This document shows positions 7,021-15,496 of a DNA stretch of 64,000 nucleotides, one piece after another. A program made the translations under genes and the position numbers. This stretch comes from a bacterium. Its GTDB lineage: Bacteria > Patescibacteriota > Saccharimonadia > Saccharimonadales > UBA4665. How positions within the stretch are numbered: position 1 is the stretch's first letter; each line of letters opens with the position of its first letter. The notes beneath the pieces were generated by a model. The model saw only the letters and a list, made by a program, of their open reading frames with translations, was not told the origin of the DNA and made no database searches. The stretch spans positions 1-64,000 of the forward strand of contig JAJZNU010000004.1 in assembly GCA_021811625.1 (NCBI GenBank), in the 5' to 3' direction.

Positions 7021-8772
7021 CTATCTAGCTGCGTGAGCGACCAAAAATCCAGCTGCTTCCTTATGAAGAACATCTGCAGGATTGCTCTGCTTAATGAACT
7101 CGCCTAAGCCACCGAATGCGTACCGCTCATTACCGCCCTCGTTTGCATAAGCCATGACACCTTGGCGAAGCGGTACAACGACTTGATTCCGGTACTCCGG
7201 TTCGTTTTTGGTCTCTTCCATTATTGCCTTAATCTGTTGAGTCAGTTCTACGTCTTGCTGCTCTGGGGTCATGCCAGGCCGGAACGAGCCGTTAGCGTTA
7301 GCTACAGGTGTGTTATCGCTGTCAATGCGAAAACCAAGTTTCTGAAGCCGTTCTTCGGGGGTAAGATATTCATACATTATCTTGCCTGGTCTAACGTCAG
7401 ATGGCAACGAGCTACCTCTGCGATTATCGTAAGGTAATCTGTGAGTAACGGGATAGCCGTACCCGACGCCATAGTCAGGAACTTCATGTGCCCCGAACCT
7501 CATGTAATCTGCTTGTAGTTGAATTATGTGAGCCATGGGTTTGCCTTCTGGGGTCATGATTCGTCCGAGGTTTATGCGGTAGTTATGTCCTTTTACGGGA
7601 TCATTTTTATCTGCAAAGAAAACCCTATCCTCGCCGCTTTCACCCATAATGTCAAAGTTACCACCGAAACCAGTGCCGCCAATTACAATCCTGTCGTTAT
7701 ATGGGACTTTCTCCAGCAGCGCAGAATCCTTAACCTCCAAAATTCCGTACTGGCAGTCTCTGGCATAAGGAGCAATCTTCACTATTTCCGCTAACGGTAA
7801 AGCGATAGTTGCCGGTGTAACATCGGCTGCTACTTTGGTTTTATTCTGTGTCTTATAGTCGGCGCTTCTGTAGGTTTCACAAAAATGCGGGTCATTCGTA
7901 TGCATTTCATATCCAGGAGCTCCCTCTGCAGTTCCGGACACGAACGACCCATCGGATTGTAGCCTATCGCTACGGGATCGAAGCGTGAACGGTATGCCGT
8001 CCGGAGCGTCGAATGCCACATTCTTCATAAACGGGGTATTATGAAAAAGCATTTGACCAGCTAGCCTACTGTCCTCCCATACGCCTGTTCCTCGCGTTTC
8101 AATTCTAGAAATTACTTCTTCGATCTTGGCTTCCCGAGGAAAGTCGCGGTCAAAAGGCCGAGGCGTAGGAATCTTTGTTCTCCAGTGTAAGTCGCCGTTA
8201 CTATCGTTATAAGTTAGATGTTCGGCTAAGGCAGTCGCCTTTAGTTTAGCGAAAATGCCTTCGACTATAGACACTTCTTCCTTACCGACTGTCGTCGCCC
8301 CCACGCATACCTCTTGGAACAGCATGCTTTCTGTGATAGCTTGAACTCGTTTAAGAACATCGACTCGATCAGCCTGGGGGTTTGCGGCTAAAGCCAGTAA
8401 ATCTTCAGCCGTCTGATTAATGTCATAATTGTCTGCTATTTTATCTTTACTCAGAACCGCTAAATCCCTCTCGGTAATTTCTTGGTCAATTACCTTGTCC
8501 AAAACGGTAGCTAGGCGATAATGATCTTTATAATATTCTAGGAGCGCATTTCTTAGCTCTGGTGACCTAACAAAATCGCACTTGTCTATGGCAATTTCAG
8601 AACGATCGTATGCTTCTGATGTTGCAGCAGATAGGGACTCTGCTAATGAGGCTGAATGACTTAAGGACTCGTCTCGAAGCGCCAGCGGAGTGTCGTTAGG
8701 TGGCATACTGGCGCCTTCTGCGTCGTTGATATAACCGTAGGTGGGTCTGTCTAGTAGTTCGATGTTGGACAT
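7021..8772 (-). CDS. Large uncharacterised cytoplasmic protein (583 aa)
   Basis: The protein has no signal peptide, no membrane segment and no motif I can name. The N-terminal third is acidic and helical (YDRSEIAIDKCDFVRSPELR). The middle third has mixed beta character with repeated Asp/His-containing stretches (YEMHTNDPHFCETYRSADY). The C-terminus contains GVMAYANEGGNERYAFGG. The even codon pattern and lack of stops over 1.75 kb make it certain to be a gene. The putative Cys-rich gene 52 bases upstream runs the same way. Function is unknown. Confidence 0.85.
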   Translation of the reverse strand: MSNIELLDRPTYGYINDAEGASMPPNDTPLALRDESLSHSASLAESLSAATSEAYDRSEIAIDKCDFVRSPELRNALLEYYKDHYRLATVLDKVIDQEITERDLAVLSKDKIADNYDINQTAEDLLALAANPQADRVDVLKRVQAITESMLFQEVCVGATTVGKEEVSIVEGIFAKLKATALAEHLTYNDSNGDLHWRTKIPTPRPFDRDFPREAKIEEVISRIETRGTGVWEDSRLAGQMLFHNTPFMKNVAFDAPDGIPFTLRSRSDRLQSDGSFVSGTAEGAPGYEMHTNDPHFCETYRSADYKTQNKTKVAADVTPATIALPLAEIVKIAPYARDCQYGILEVKDSALLEKVPYNDRIVIGGTGFGGNFDIMGESGEDRVFFADKNDPVKGHNYRINLGRIMTPEGKPMAHIIQLQADYMRFGAHEVPDYGVGYGYPVTHRLPYDNRRGSSLPSDVRPGKIMYEYLTPEERLQKLGFRIDSDNTPVANANGSFRPGMTPEQQDVELTQQIKAIMEETKNEPEYRNQVVVPLRQGVMAYANEGGNERYAFGGLGEFIKQSNPADVLHKEAAGFLVAHAAR

Positions 8773-8824
8773 TTTTATTTTTAAAAATCATCTATATAAT
8801 AGCACGAATTAACATAATAGTCAA

Positions 8825-9113
8825 TCAGTCCATCTCGCGGTCGTCACAACTTGTACAGTTGACCCGATATGGGTCTTCGCACTCGTCGCAGCCGTAGTCT
8901 CCAGAGCGGTCGCAGTCCGAGGTGACGTAGTCACCGGGGTGATTCGTCGGCGAGGATCGCGACACTCTTCCCATGAACCATTATCAAGCAGACGCCGAAA
9001 CGCGTTGAGAAACGGATAAATCCACCCTCAATATCGGGCTGGAATAGTTCGTCGGATCCAAATATGTTACAGGGCGGGTATTTCCTGCTCAGCTCGTTTG
9101 TGTTGGATCCCAC
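8825..9113 (-). pseudogene. Cys-rich zinc-ribbon-like gene apparently split by a frameshift
   Basis: A GTG at 9113 opens a frame ending at 8931 (...SVAILADESPR). An overlapping frame ending at 8825 carries GDYVTSDCDRSGDYGCDECE and a tail with two CxxC pairs spaced seven residues apart, like a zinc ribbon. Both join into one ~95-residue protein if a single C is removed from the run CACCCCGG near 8937-8941. Either a real or sequencing frameshift, or two overlapping small ORFs. The segment is more GC-rich than its neighbours. No family recognised. Confidence 0.4.
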
Positions 9114-9281
9114 CTAGACGATGGACTCGTCAATGCGGGGGTTTACGAAACCAGGAGTGCAATTCGAACTAGAGTCTAGGCCCTCTGTTTAAGACTAAGA
9201 TATGGCGTAATCGAGAGGGCGTCAGGTGTATTGAGTGTAAGCTAAAAGATAGGTGTGAATTCGGTTCCAGTTTTCTTTAGA

Positions 9282-9358
9282 TGGTATGCCCTAGAGGATT
9301 CGAACCTCCGACCTCCGGCTCCGCAAGCCGACGCTCTATCCAGCTGAGCTAAGGGCAC
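9282..9358 (-). tRNA. tRNA-Arg (anticodon GCG), CCA encoded
   Basis: Cloverleaf on the minus strand: acceptor GTGCCCT/AGGGCAT, D-arm GCTC...GAGC, anticodon stem TCGGC/GCCGG with loop TTGCGGA (anticodon GCG), T-arm GGAGG-TTCGAAT-CCTCT, discriminator A and encoded CCA (9282-9284). It reads CGC and CGU. Most bacteria use A34 (ACG, converted to inosine) for these codons, so G34 is unusual. Confidence 0.95.
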
Positions 9359-9532
9359 ATAAAGGGGGACTTAAGACAGAAATACATACACCCTATTGAT
9401 CATATGCTTTCAACAGAGGTGATTCTAGCACATATATCCGTATTCGACCAATGGTCAGATCACTCACCATTCGCACTCGAGAACAGATTTGTGAACTGGC
9501 CACTTGAGAAAATATCTACGAGCTACAATTCT

Positions 9533-9623
<91 letters not shown>

Positions 9624-9672
9624 AGAGGTACATTTTACTTCTATCTAGTCCAAACATCTAGGCTAACTCTTA

Positions 9673-9694
9673 TCCACTGCAAGATGATCATGAA
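9673..9694 (+). repeat. Outer copy of the left-end repeat of the second element
   Basis: TCCACTGCAAGATGATCATG matches TCCAATGCAAAATGATCATT at 9708-9727 with few mismatches. The period is 35 bases. It is probably a second transposase-binding site, or the scar of an earlier insertion at the same place. Confidence 0.6.
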
Positions 9695-9770
9695 CGCTGG
9701 GTCGGTTTCCAATGCAAAATGATCATTAAGTATTCGTTTTGTCTTAAGGTGTGTGGCAGCATAGGGAGTT

Positions 9771-11012
9771 ATGACAATCACTATGAGTACCACACAATTA
9801 CCAACTTTAAAGCAGATGGAGGATTTTGTCAGTGGCACTACCGCTATTGACTTATCCTGTCCCAATTGTAAGGAGGCTTACAGCTATATCGAGCAAGTTC
9901 TAGTAGCTCACAGCTACTCTAAACTTAAGAAGCCTGAAAAAAGTATTGTGAGAGGATACTTAGGTCAAGTTACTGGTTTTGGTTCAGCCCAACTAACCAG
10001 ACTCATTAGGCAACACAAAAAGCGGGGACATATAACTCTAGCTGTCCGGACTCAGCCAACTTTTGCCGGTAAATATTTGCCAGCAGATATCCTGGAACTG
10101 GCCCGGATTGATGAGTGCCATGAAGACTTAAGCGGACCAGCCATTTGCCAGATCCTCAAGCGAGAATACAACGTTTTTGGCAATGAGGCCTGTATTCGCC
10201 TGAAGGATTTAAGTGCCTCACATTTGTACAATTTGCGTAAGACTAATTGCTATGAGCGGCGGCACAGCAATTTTACTAAAACCAAACCAGCTAGTGTGCC
10301 AATTGGTGAGCGGACAAAACCGCGTCATGATGGCCGCCCGGGTTTCCTGCGAGTAGACAGTGTCCACCAAGGAGATAAAGACGGTGAAAAAGGCGTTTAC
10401 CACATTAACCTGGTTGACGAAGTCACTCAGTGGGAAGTAGTCGTCTGTGTGGAGGGAATCTCTGAGCAGTTCATGATCCCAGCCTTAACTGCTGCCATGA
10501 ATTTATTCCCCTTTATGATGCTTAACTTTCATGCCGACAACGGGTCTGAATACATCAACCAGAAGGTAGCCGGCTTACTAGAGCGGATGCTGGTAAAATT
10601 AACCAAAAGCCGCCCCTACCATAGCGGAGATAATGGGCTGGCTGAAACTAAGAACGGATCAATTATTCGTAAAGCGCTTGGCTGGATTCATATACCCAGG
10701 ACAGCCGACAATGTGTTAGCAATTAACCGGTGGTATAGCGCTTGGTTTGTGCCCTACCTAAACTTCCATAGGCCTTGTGCTTACCGGGTTACGGAGATTA
10801 ACGCTCAAGGTAAAGCTAAACACAGCTATCCAAAGGCCGGCTACACGATGCCTTACGAAAAACTTAAATCACTGCCTAAAGCCGAGCAGTACCTAAAACC
10901 GGGTTTAAGCTTTGAGCTTCTGGACCTGCAAGCGTATGCTATGAGTGACACCCAGTGGGCAGAGGCAATGCGAACACAAAAGGCTGCCATGTGGGAGTCA
11001 ATACAGCTTTAA
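9771..11012 (+). CDS. Transposase with integrase catalytic core (DDE)
   Basis: A 413-residue protein. The N-terminal half contains a Cys pair (LSCPNCKEAY) and helix-turn-helix-like segments for end binding (about residues 45-150). The rve-type core carries the three acids: Asp in FLRVDSVHQGD, Asp in LNFHADNGSEY and Glu in NGLAETKNGSI. The C-terminal part (YLNFHRPCAYR) is typical of IS481/IS3-like integrases. It moves the flanking element. AGGGAG lies two bases before ATG 9771; ATG 9783 is an alternative start. No disruption is visible. Confidence 0.88.
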   Translation: MTITMSTTQLPTLKQMEDFVSGTTAIDLSCPNCKEAYSYIEQVLVAHSYSKLKKPEKSIVRGYLGQVTGFGSAQLTRLIRQHKKRGHITLAVRTQPTFAGKYLPADILELARIDECHEDLSGPAICQILKREYNVFGNEACIRLKDLSASHLYNLRKTNCYERRHSNFTKTKPASVPIGERTKPRHDGRPGFLRVDSVHQGDKDGEKGVYHINLVDEVTQWEVVVCVEGISEQFMIPALTAAMNLFPFMMLNFHADNGSEYINQKVAGLLERMLVKLTKSRPYHSGDNGLAETKNGSIIRKALGWIHIPRTADNVLAINRWYSAWFVPYLNFHRPCAYRVTEINAQGKAKHSYPKAGYTMPYEKLKSLPKAEQYLKPGLSFELLDLQAYAMSDTQWAEAMRTQKAAMWESIQL

Positions 11013-11076
11013 CAATTTAATTACTGCCACTTACTGACTTCATGATCATTTGGGAATTGGAAAAGACTGGCTAGGC

Positions 11077-11082
11077 TACAAT
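11077..11082 (+). promoter_or_regulatory. Putative -10 box of the HIT-protein gene
   Basis: TACAAT ends 10 bases before ATG 11093 and no ribosome site lies between, which suggests a leaderless transcript. Confidence 0.4.
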
Positions 11083-11092
11083 TATAACTGAT

Positions 11093-11503
11093 ATGAACGA
11101 TAGTATTTTTGCCAGAATCCTGAGAAATGAAATCCCGGCATACAAGATCTACGAGGATGATAAAACCCTGGCATTTTTGGATATACACCCCGTTCAGCCG
11201 GGACAAGTACTGGTTATTCCTAAGCAGCCAGCCGAGTACATCTGGGATCTTCCTGATCAAGATTATGCTGCGGTTATGAACTGTGCTAAGCTCATTGCCG
11301 ATCGCCTGCGTCAGGTCTTTCCGAGTAAGCTAGTAGGCATGCAGATAGAGGGCCTGGACGTAAAATACGCCCATTTGAAGCTTTTTCCTTTCAAAAACGA
11401 GGAAGAGTATAGATTCGTCCCAGACATGTCCACAGACCCGGATAATGACTCTCTTGAGATTATGGCACATAAACTCACTGAGGGTTGGAGCCTTGCCCCA
11501 TGA
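11093..11503 (+). CDS. HIT-family protein with a degenerate His triad
   Basis: A 136-residue protein with the histidine-triad fold: N-terminal FARILRNEIPAYKIYEDD and PGQVLVIPK are family hallmarks. HIT enzymes hydrolyse or transfer nucleotide phosphoramidates and adenylates. The triad, normally HxHxH, reads Y-A-H-L-K here (DVKYAHLKLFPF). The central catalytic His remains, while both flanking His are Tyr and Lys. Activity may be altered. ATGA overlaps the next gene. Confidence 0.85.
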   Translation: MNDSIFARILRNEIPAYKIYEDDKTLAFLDIHPVQPGQVLVIPKQPAEYIWDLPDQDYAAVMNCAKLIADRLRQVFPSKLVGMQIEGLDVKYAHLKLFPFKNEEEYRFVPDMSTDPDNDSLEIMAHKLTEGWSLAP

Positions 11504-11670
11504 ACGCTGTATTTGCTTCCCTGCTATTTGCTGTTGGATCAACTGCCTGGATCCATTCGAAGTTTATGCGGCGGACAAACAACGGCAAGTCTAGTTTAGT
11601 TGCTGCGGTGGTTATCGGGGTGATTGCTTTCATTGTGTTTTACACGCTATTTGCCACCATTATTAAGTAG
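11500..11670 (+). CDS. 56-aa two-span membrane protein
   Basis: The start ATG overlaps the HIT stop as ATGA. The product begins MNAVFASLLFAVGSTAWIHS and has hydrophobic helices at about residues 3-18 and 36-54 separated by a basic loop (KFMRRTNNGKSS). I know no family. Coupling implies co-expression with the HIT protein. A longer start at 11485 would overlap the HIT coding region more and is less likely. Confidence 0.6.
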   Translation: MNAVFASLLFAVGSTAWIHSKFMRRTNNGKSSLVAAVVIGVIAFIVFYTLFATIIK

Positions 11671-11718
11671 CCGTTTATGGCTAATCTTCTTCCCTTTTGT
11701 GCCTAAAACCGGTAAGAT

Positions 11719-12600
11719 ATGGCTATGGATTCAGGTGGGGAGACTTTGGATGCTATGGCTCTTGGGAAACGGCTGCAAGCAGCCAGACAAGCGGCCGGCT
11801 TTACTCAACAAGGCTTATGCCAGAAGGCCGGGCTTAGCTATTCTACGCTAGCCAAGATTGAACGCGGGGCGATACGCTCACCGTCGGTGTTCACCGTCCA
11901 AACCATTGCCGAGGCACTGGGCCTTTCGCTCGACGAGCTTATAGGGAAACCTTCGGCGTCATCAGCTACGCCCGGTAAGCTACGCCGTCGTTCGAAGAGC
12001 GGTATTAGCTTTGTCTACTTCGATATAAACGGCTGTTTGCTGAGATTCTTTCACCGGGCGTTTTCGAAACTAGCTGTTGTCAGTGGTCAACCGGCCGATG
12101 TCGTTGAAACGGCCTTCTGGCATTACAACGATCAGGTATGTCGAGGCGAAATTGGTCTGGACGAATTTAACAAAGTGCTAGCCGAGCGACTTCATATGCC
12201 ATCGCTGGATTGGATGAGCTATTACTTAGAAGCGGTTGAACCGATGCCGGAATCCAGGGAGTTACTGAAATGGGCCGGTGAGTATTATGGCGTCGGCCTG
12301 CTGACAAACATAATGCCGGGGTGCATCCAGGAAATGCTGCGGCGCGGTCTACTACCTGACGTTAATTATGATTCGATCGTTGATTCATCGGTTGTTCATG
12401 CCATAAAACCCGAATCCAGGATTTACGAGATCGCAGCTCAGCAGGCGGGAGCAAATCCCGACGAACTTTTACTAGTTGATGACTCGAGAGCTAATCTTAT
12501 GGCTGCCGAAAAATTAGGCTGGCATGTCCTATGGTTTGATGACTACCGACCTGACGAATCGGCTAAACGGATACGCCAGACTCTGGAGCCGGCGGCTTAA
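11719..12600 (+). CDS. XRE helix-turn-helix fused to a HAD-like domain
   Basis: A 293-residue fusion. Residues ~13-75 form an XRE-type DNA-binding domain (LQAARQAAGFTQQGLCQKAG, YSTLAKIERG). Residues ~95-290 form a haloacid-dehalogenase fold: motif I FDINGCL, motif II LLTN, motif III KPESRIY, motif IV LLVDDSRAN. HAD phosphatases need DxD in motif I, and here the second Asp is Asn (DIN), so catalysis may be lost or the domain may bind a ligand to control DNA binding. TAAGAT just before the start could be a -10 box, making ATG 11725 an alternative start. The 3' end overlaps valS by 38 bp, tail to tail. Confidence 0.85.
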   Translation: MAMDSGGETLDAMALGKRLQAARQAAGFTQQGLCQKAGLSYSTLAKIERGAIRSPSVFTVQTIAEALGLSLDELIGKPSASSATPGKLRRRSKSGISFVYFDINGCLLRFFHRAFSKLAVVSGQPADVVETAFWHYNDQVCRGEIGLDEFNKVLAERLHMPSLDWMSYYLEAVEPMPESRELLKWAGEYYGVGLLTNIMPGCIQEMLRRGLLPDVNYDSIVDSSVVHAIKPESRIYEIAAQQAGANPDELLLVDDSRANLMAAEKLGWHVLWFDDYRPDESAKRIRQTLEPAA

Positions 12601-15223
12601 CACTTCCCTGTCCAGTGGTTGGCGGGTTTGGCGGAGAAGATTTTGGCTGATCGGGATTAACCACTTGCTTAGGCGCGAAGCGGTTAATCTCGCCATCAAT
12701 CGTCGACAACAAAGACTCGGCTTGGGCTAGTTGAACTTTAGTCTGCTCGATAATATTGGCCGGTGCTTTCTCGGTGTAACCCTGGTTGGTTAAACGGCTC
12801 TTTAAGTGGTCAACAACCTCGACCTGAGCTTTTCTCTGTTCCTTGAGAGTGTTGGCGTGATTCGTCAGTAATTCGGGGGTAACCTCGAGCCAACAATCAT
12901 AGGGTGTAGTTATCAGCTTCAGCCCGGCACCGGTTTGAACTTCGGTTACCGTCTTAACGCCTGTTAGCCGTTCGATGATGGCGGAGTTTTCAGTGACGAA
13001 AGCGGGAGCAATATAGTGTAATTTAGTTTGCCTTAGCCTTAGACTGTTGACCAGATTACGTGTCTCGAAGATTATCGTCCGAATCTCCTCAAAAGTTGCC
13101 GCCAACTCTCGGTCGGGCAAAGAAACCTCCGGCCATTCACTGGTCGCAAGCAAGGAATTCTGATCAATTGCCAGTGTTTGCCAGATGGTTTCGGTGACAA
13201 ATGGCGCGAAAGGATGAGCTAATTTGAGTACGGACGCTAAAATGTATCGGAGCAAAGCCGGGTTAGGCTGAACTTTCGAGGCTTCGATGTACCAATCAGC
13301 TAGATCGTCCCAGACAAAACGTCTGACAGCTTCATAAGCCTCACTGAAGTTATATTTATCTAAGCTATCAGCAACCGTGTCAGTAGACTGTTGTAATTTA
13401 CTCAGCACCCAGTGATCTGCCAATGTTGTAGCGTTAAAGTGTTTCTCCTTAATCGGGTTTTTATCCAAAAGGTCTTCGGTGTACCTGGCTATATTCCACA
13501 GCTTATTGCAGAAATTCCGACCGCCAACAACCTTACTTTCATCGTATGGGCGATTACTACCGGGAGATTCATCGCTAATAAGGCCGATTCTAAAGGCGTC
13601 TGCACCAAATTGCCTCACCTTAGCAATGGGGTCGATAACATTCCCTTTGCTTTTGCTCATTTTCTGACCATGCTCGTCCTGAATTAGACCGTGGAGGTAA
13701 ACTTTTTCAAACGGTACCCGGTCTGTGACATACAAACCCATCATAAGCATCCGGCTTACCCAGGGCATCAAGATATCGAAGCCGGTCTCCATCACGCTCA
13801 AGGGGTAAAAGTTTTTAAAATCCTCACTGCCGGGGTAGTCCAAAACAGCCCACGGCCAGGAACTACTCGAGAACCAGGTATCGAAGACATCCGGATCTCT
13901 ATGATAAGTCTTCCCTTCTACGGTTATTATTTCTTCGCTAACCCGCTCGTCATAGATCCAGTCGTCCGGATCGTCGACATTTTGAAAGGCCGGTATCGGT
14001 ATGCCCCAAGCTATCTGCCGACTGATATTCCAGTCTTTTAAGCCCTTAAGGTAAGTGATCAGTTGACCCTGTTTAACGTTGGGATAAAAAGCTATCTCTC
14101 CGGCTTCGAGAGCCTTAATAGCCTTATTTGCCAGTGGTCTCATATCGACGAACCACTGTTCACGGAGCATTGGTTCTATGACGGTATCGCATTTATAGCA
14201 GTGTCCAACGCTGTGGCTCAGTTCCTCGGTTTGAACTATGAATCGCTGGGCGGTCAAATCCGCTACAACCTTTTCGCGAGCAGCCTCTACTTTCAAGGAT
14301 CGGTATTTTTCCGGAACGTTTTTCATCTTCCCTTCATGATCAACGACCGTAATGAAAGGCAGGTCATGCCGCTTGGCAGCCTCATAGTCGTTCGGGTCAT
14401 GCGCCGGAGTTAATTTCACAGCGCCGGTACCGAATTTGGTGTCGACAAAGGTGTCGGCGACAATCGGTACTTCCCTGCCCGTGAGCGGTAATTTAACACT
14501 CTTCCCTATGAAGTTCTGGTATCTGGGGTCGGCGGGATGTACGGCCACTCCGGTATCACCAAACATTGTTTCCGGCCGGGTGGTAGCGACCACCACTTCC
14601 CCGCTGTTATCGGTAAAGGGATACCGGATGTACCACAAACTACCCTTCTCTTCCTTGTGGACGACCTCTATATCGGCGAAGCTCGTACCGTGAAAAGTAC
14701 AGAAGTTAACTAGTCGTTCTCCCCGGTAAATTAACTTCTCATCCCACATTTTCTTGAAGGTAGAATATGCCAAGCGGACGATCTTTTCATCGAGAGTAAA
14801 GGTAAAATGCCGCCAATCAACACCTGCGCCTAATTGGCGGAATTGTTCTTCAAAATGTTGACGATTCTCGGCAACGAAGTTCCAGACCTGTTCATAAAGC
14901 TGTTCACGGGTAAAATCGAAGCGACTTTTACCTTCGGCAGCTAGTTTCTTTTCATAAACAACCCACGTTTCAAACCCGGCATGATCGGCACCGGGGACCA
15001 AAAGCGTTCGATCCCCCTTTAAACGGCGATAACGAGCCAAGATATCCTCGATACCCAATCCTAGGGCATGACCGAGATGCAGGTTACCATTCGCATTAGG
15101 TGGCGGTACCACCACCGAAAAAGATTCGCCCTTACCCGATGGACTAAACGCCTCTGATCGTTCCCAGAGAGCGTAAATATCCTGTTCGTACTCATTCGGC
15201 TCATAGGTTTTTGGCAATTTCAT
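12563..15223 (-). CDS. valS: Valine--tRNA ligase
   Basis: An 886-residue class I aminoacyl-tRNA synthetase that charges tRNA-Val in the cytoplasm. Visible landmarks are the HIGH motif as HLGH (GNLHLGHALG), the editing domain with TTRPETMFGDT, the KMSKS motif (GQKMSKSKGNV) and a C-terminal coiled coil (EQRKAQVEVVDHLKSRL) as in other ValRS. A Pro/Ser-rich tail of about 25 residues follows. I choose ATG 15223 because GGAGA lies seven bases upstream; an in-frame ATG at 15247 lacks a ribosome site. It ends inside the converging XRE-HAD gene. Confidence 0.97.
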   Translation of the reverse strand: MKLPKTYEPNEYEQDIYALWERSEAFSPSGKGESFSVVVPPPNANGNLHLGHALGLGIEDILARYRRLKGDRTLLVPGADHAGFETWVVYEKKLAAEGKSRFDFTREQLYEQVWNFVAENRQHFEEQFRQLGAGVDWRHFTFTLDEKIVRLAYSTFKKMWDEKLIYRGERLVNFCTFHGTSFADIEVVHKEEKGSLWYIRYPFTDNSGEVVVATTRPETMFGDTGVAVHPADPRYQNFIGKSVKLPLTGREVPIVADTFVDTKFGTGAVKLTPAHDPNDYEAAKRHDLPFITVVDHEGKMKNVPEKYRSLKVEAAREKVVADLTAQRFIVQTEELSHSVGHCYKCDTVIEPMLREQWFVDMRPLANKAIKALEAGEIAFYPNVKQGQLITYLKGLKDWNISRQIAWGIPIPAFQNVDDPDDWIYDERVSEEIITVEGKTYHRDPDVFDTWFSSSSWPWAVLDYPGSEDFKNFYPLSVMETGFDILMPWVSRMLMMGLYVTDRVPFEKVYLHGLIQDEHGQKMSKSKGNVIDPIAKVRQFGADAFRIGLISDESPGSNRPYDESKVVGGRNFCNKLWNIARYTEDLLDKNPIKEKHFNATTLADHWVLSKLQQSTDTVADSLDKYNFSEAYEAVRRFVWDDLADWYIEASKVQPNPALLRYILASVLKLAHPFAPFVTETIWQTLAIDQNSLLATSEWPEVSLPDRELAATFEEIRTIIFETRNLVNSLRLRQTKLHYIAPAFVTENSAIIERLTGVKTVTEVQTGAGLKLITTPYDCWLEVTPELLTNHANTLKEQRKAQVEVVDHLKSRLTNQGYTEKAPANIIEQTKVQLAQAESLLSTIDGEINRFAPKQVVNPDQPKSSPPNPPTTGQGSVKPPAPESGVSV

Positions 15224-15496
15224 GTATGATTCTCCAGATACCAGCATAGCATCGGATAACGGATTTTCCTATTCGCCAATCTACAAAGAATAAGTAAGTG
15301 CACGTGAAAGCAGACAACAAAAAACTAGAGGCTCAATTCCAACAGCCACCACTGACATGGATATAACCGGTTTTTGTCGTGGATGAGCGTGCCCTTGCAA
15401 TATTTAGAACACGCTCAACGCTCTCATTTTTGTTTGTACTCATAAGCATAACTGGAAAATGTGAGCAATGCAAATCAAACAAAATACGAACTTGAA

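Larger units (their letters stand above)
9673..11054 (+). mobile_element. Insertion element with DDE integrase and repeated left end
   Basis: One transposase gene is bracketed by inverted copies of AAATGATCAT(T/G)AAGT: left copy ending about 9731, right copy 11037-11052 read inward. The outer parts (TTTCCAATG left, TTTTCCAATT right) also match, with gaps. A further direct copy of the left end (TCCACTGCAAGATGATCATG) sits 35 bases outside at 9673. I see no clear target duplication, so the exact borders are uncertain. The element sits between tRNA-Ser and the HIT gene. Confidence 0.75.

Noticed and set aside
9150..9225. Minus-strand AGTTCGAATTGC resembling a tRNA T-loop
   Set aside because: No stem pairs can be formed on either side and no acceptor or anticodon arm is found.
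15386..15416. Inverted repeat GAGCGTG/CACGCTC in the valS-tsaD gap
   Set aside because: The loop is about 17 bases and no expressed gene end fits it; too weak to call a terminator. I see nothing else in this 250-bp gap.
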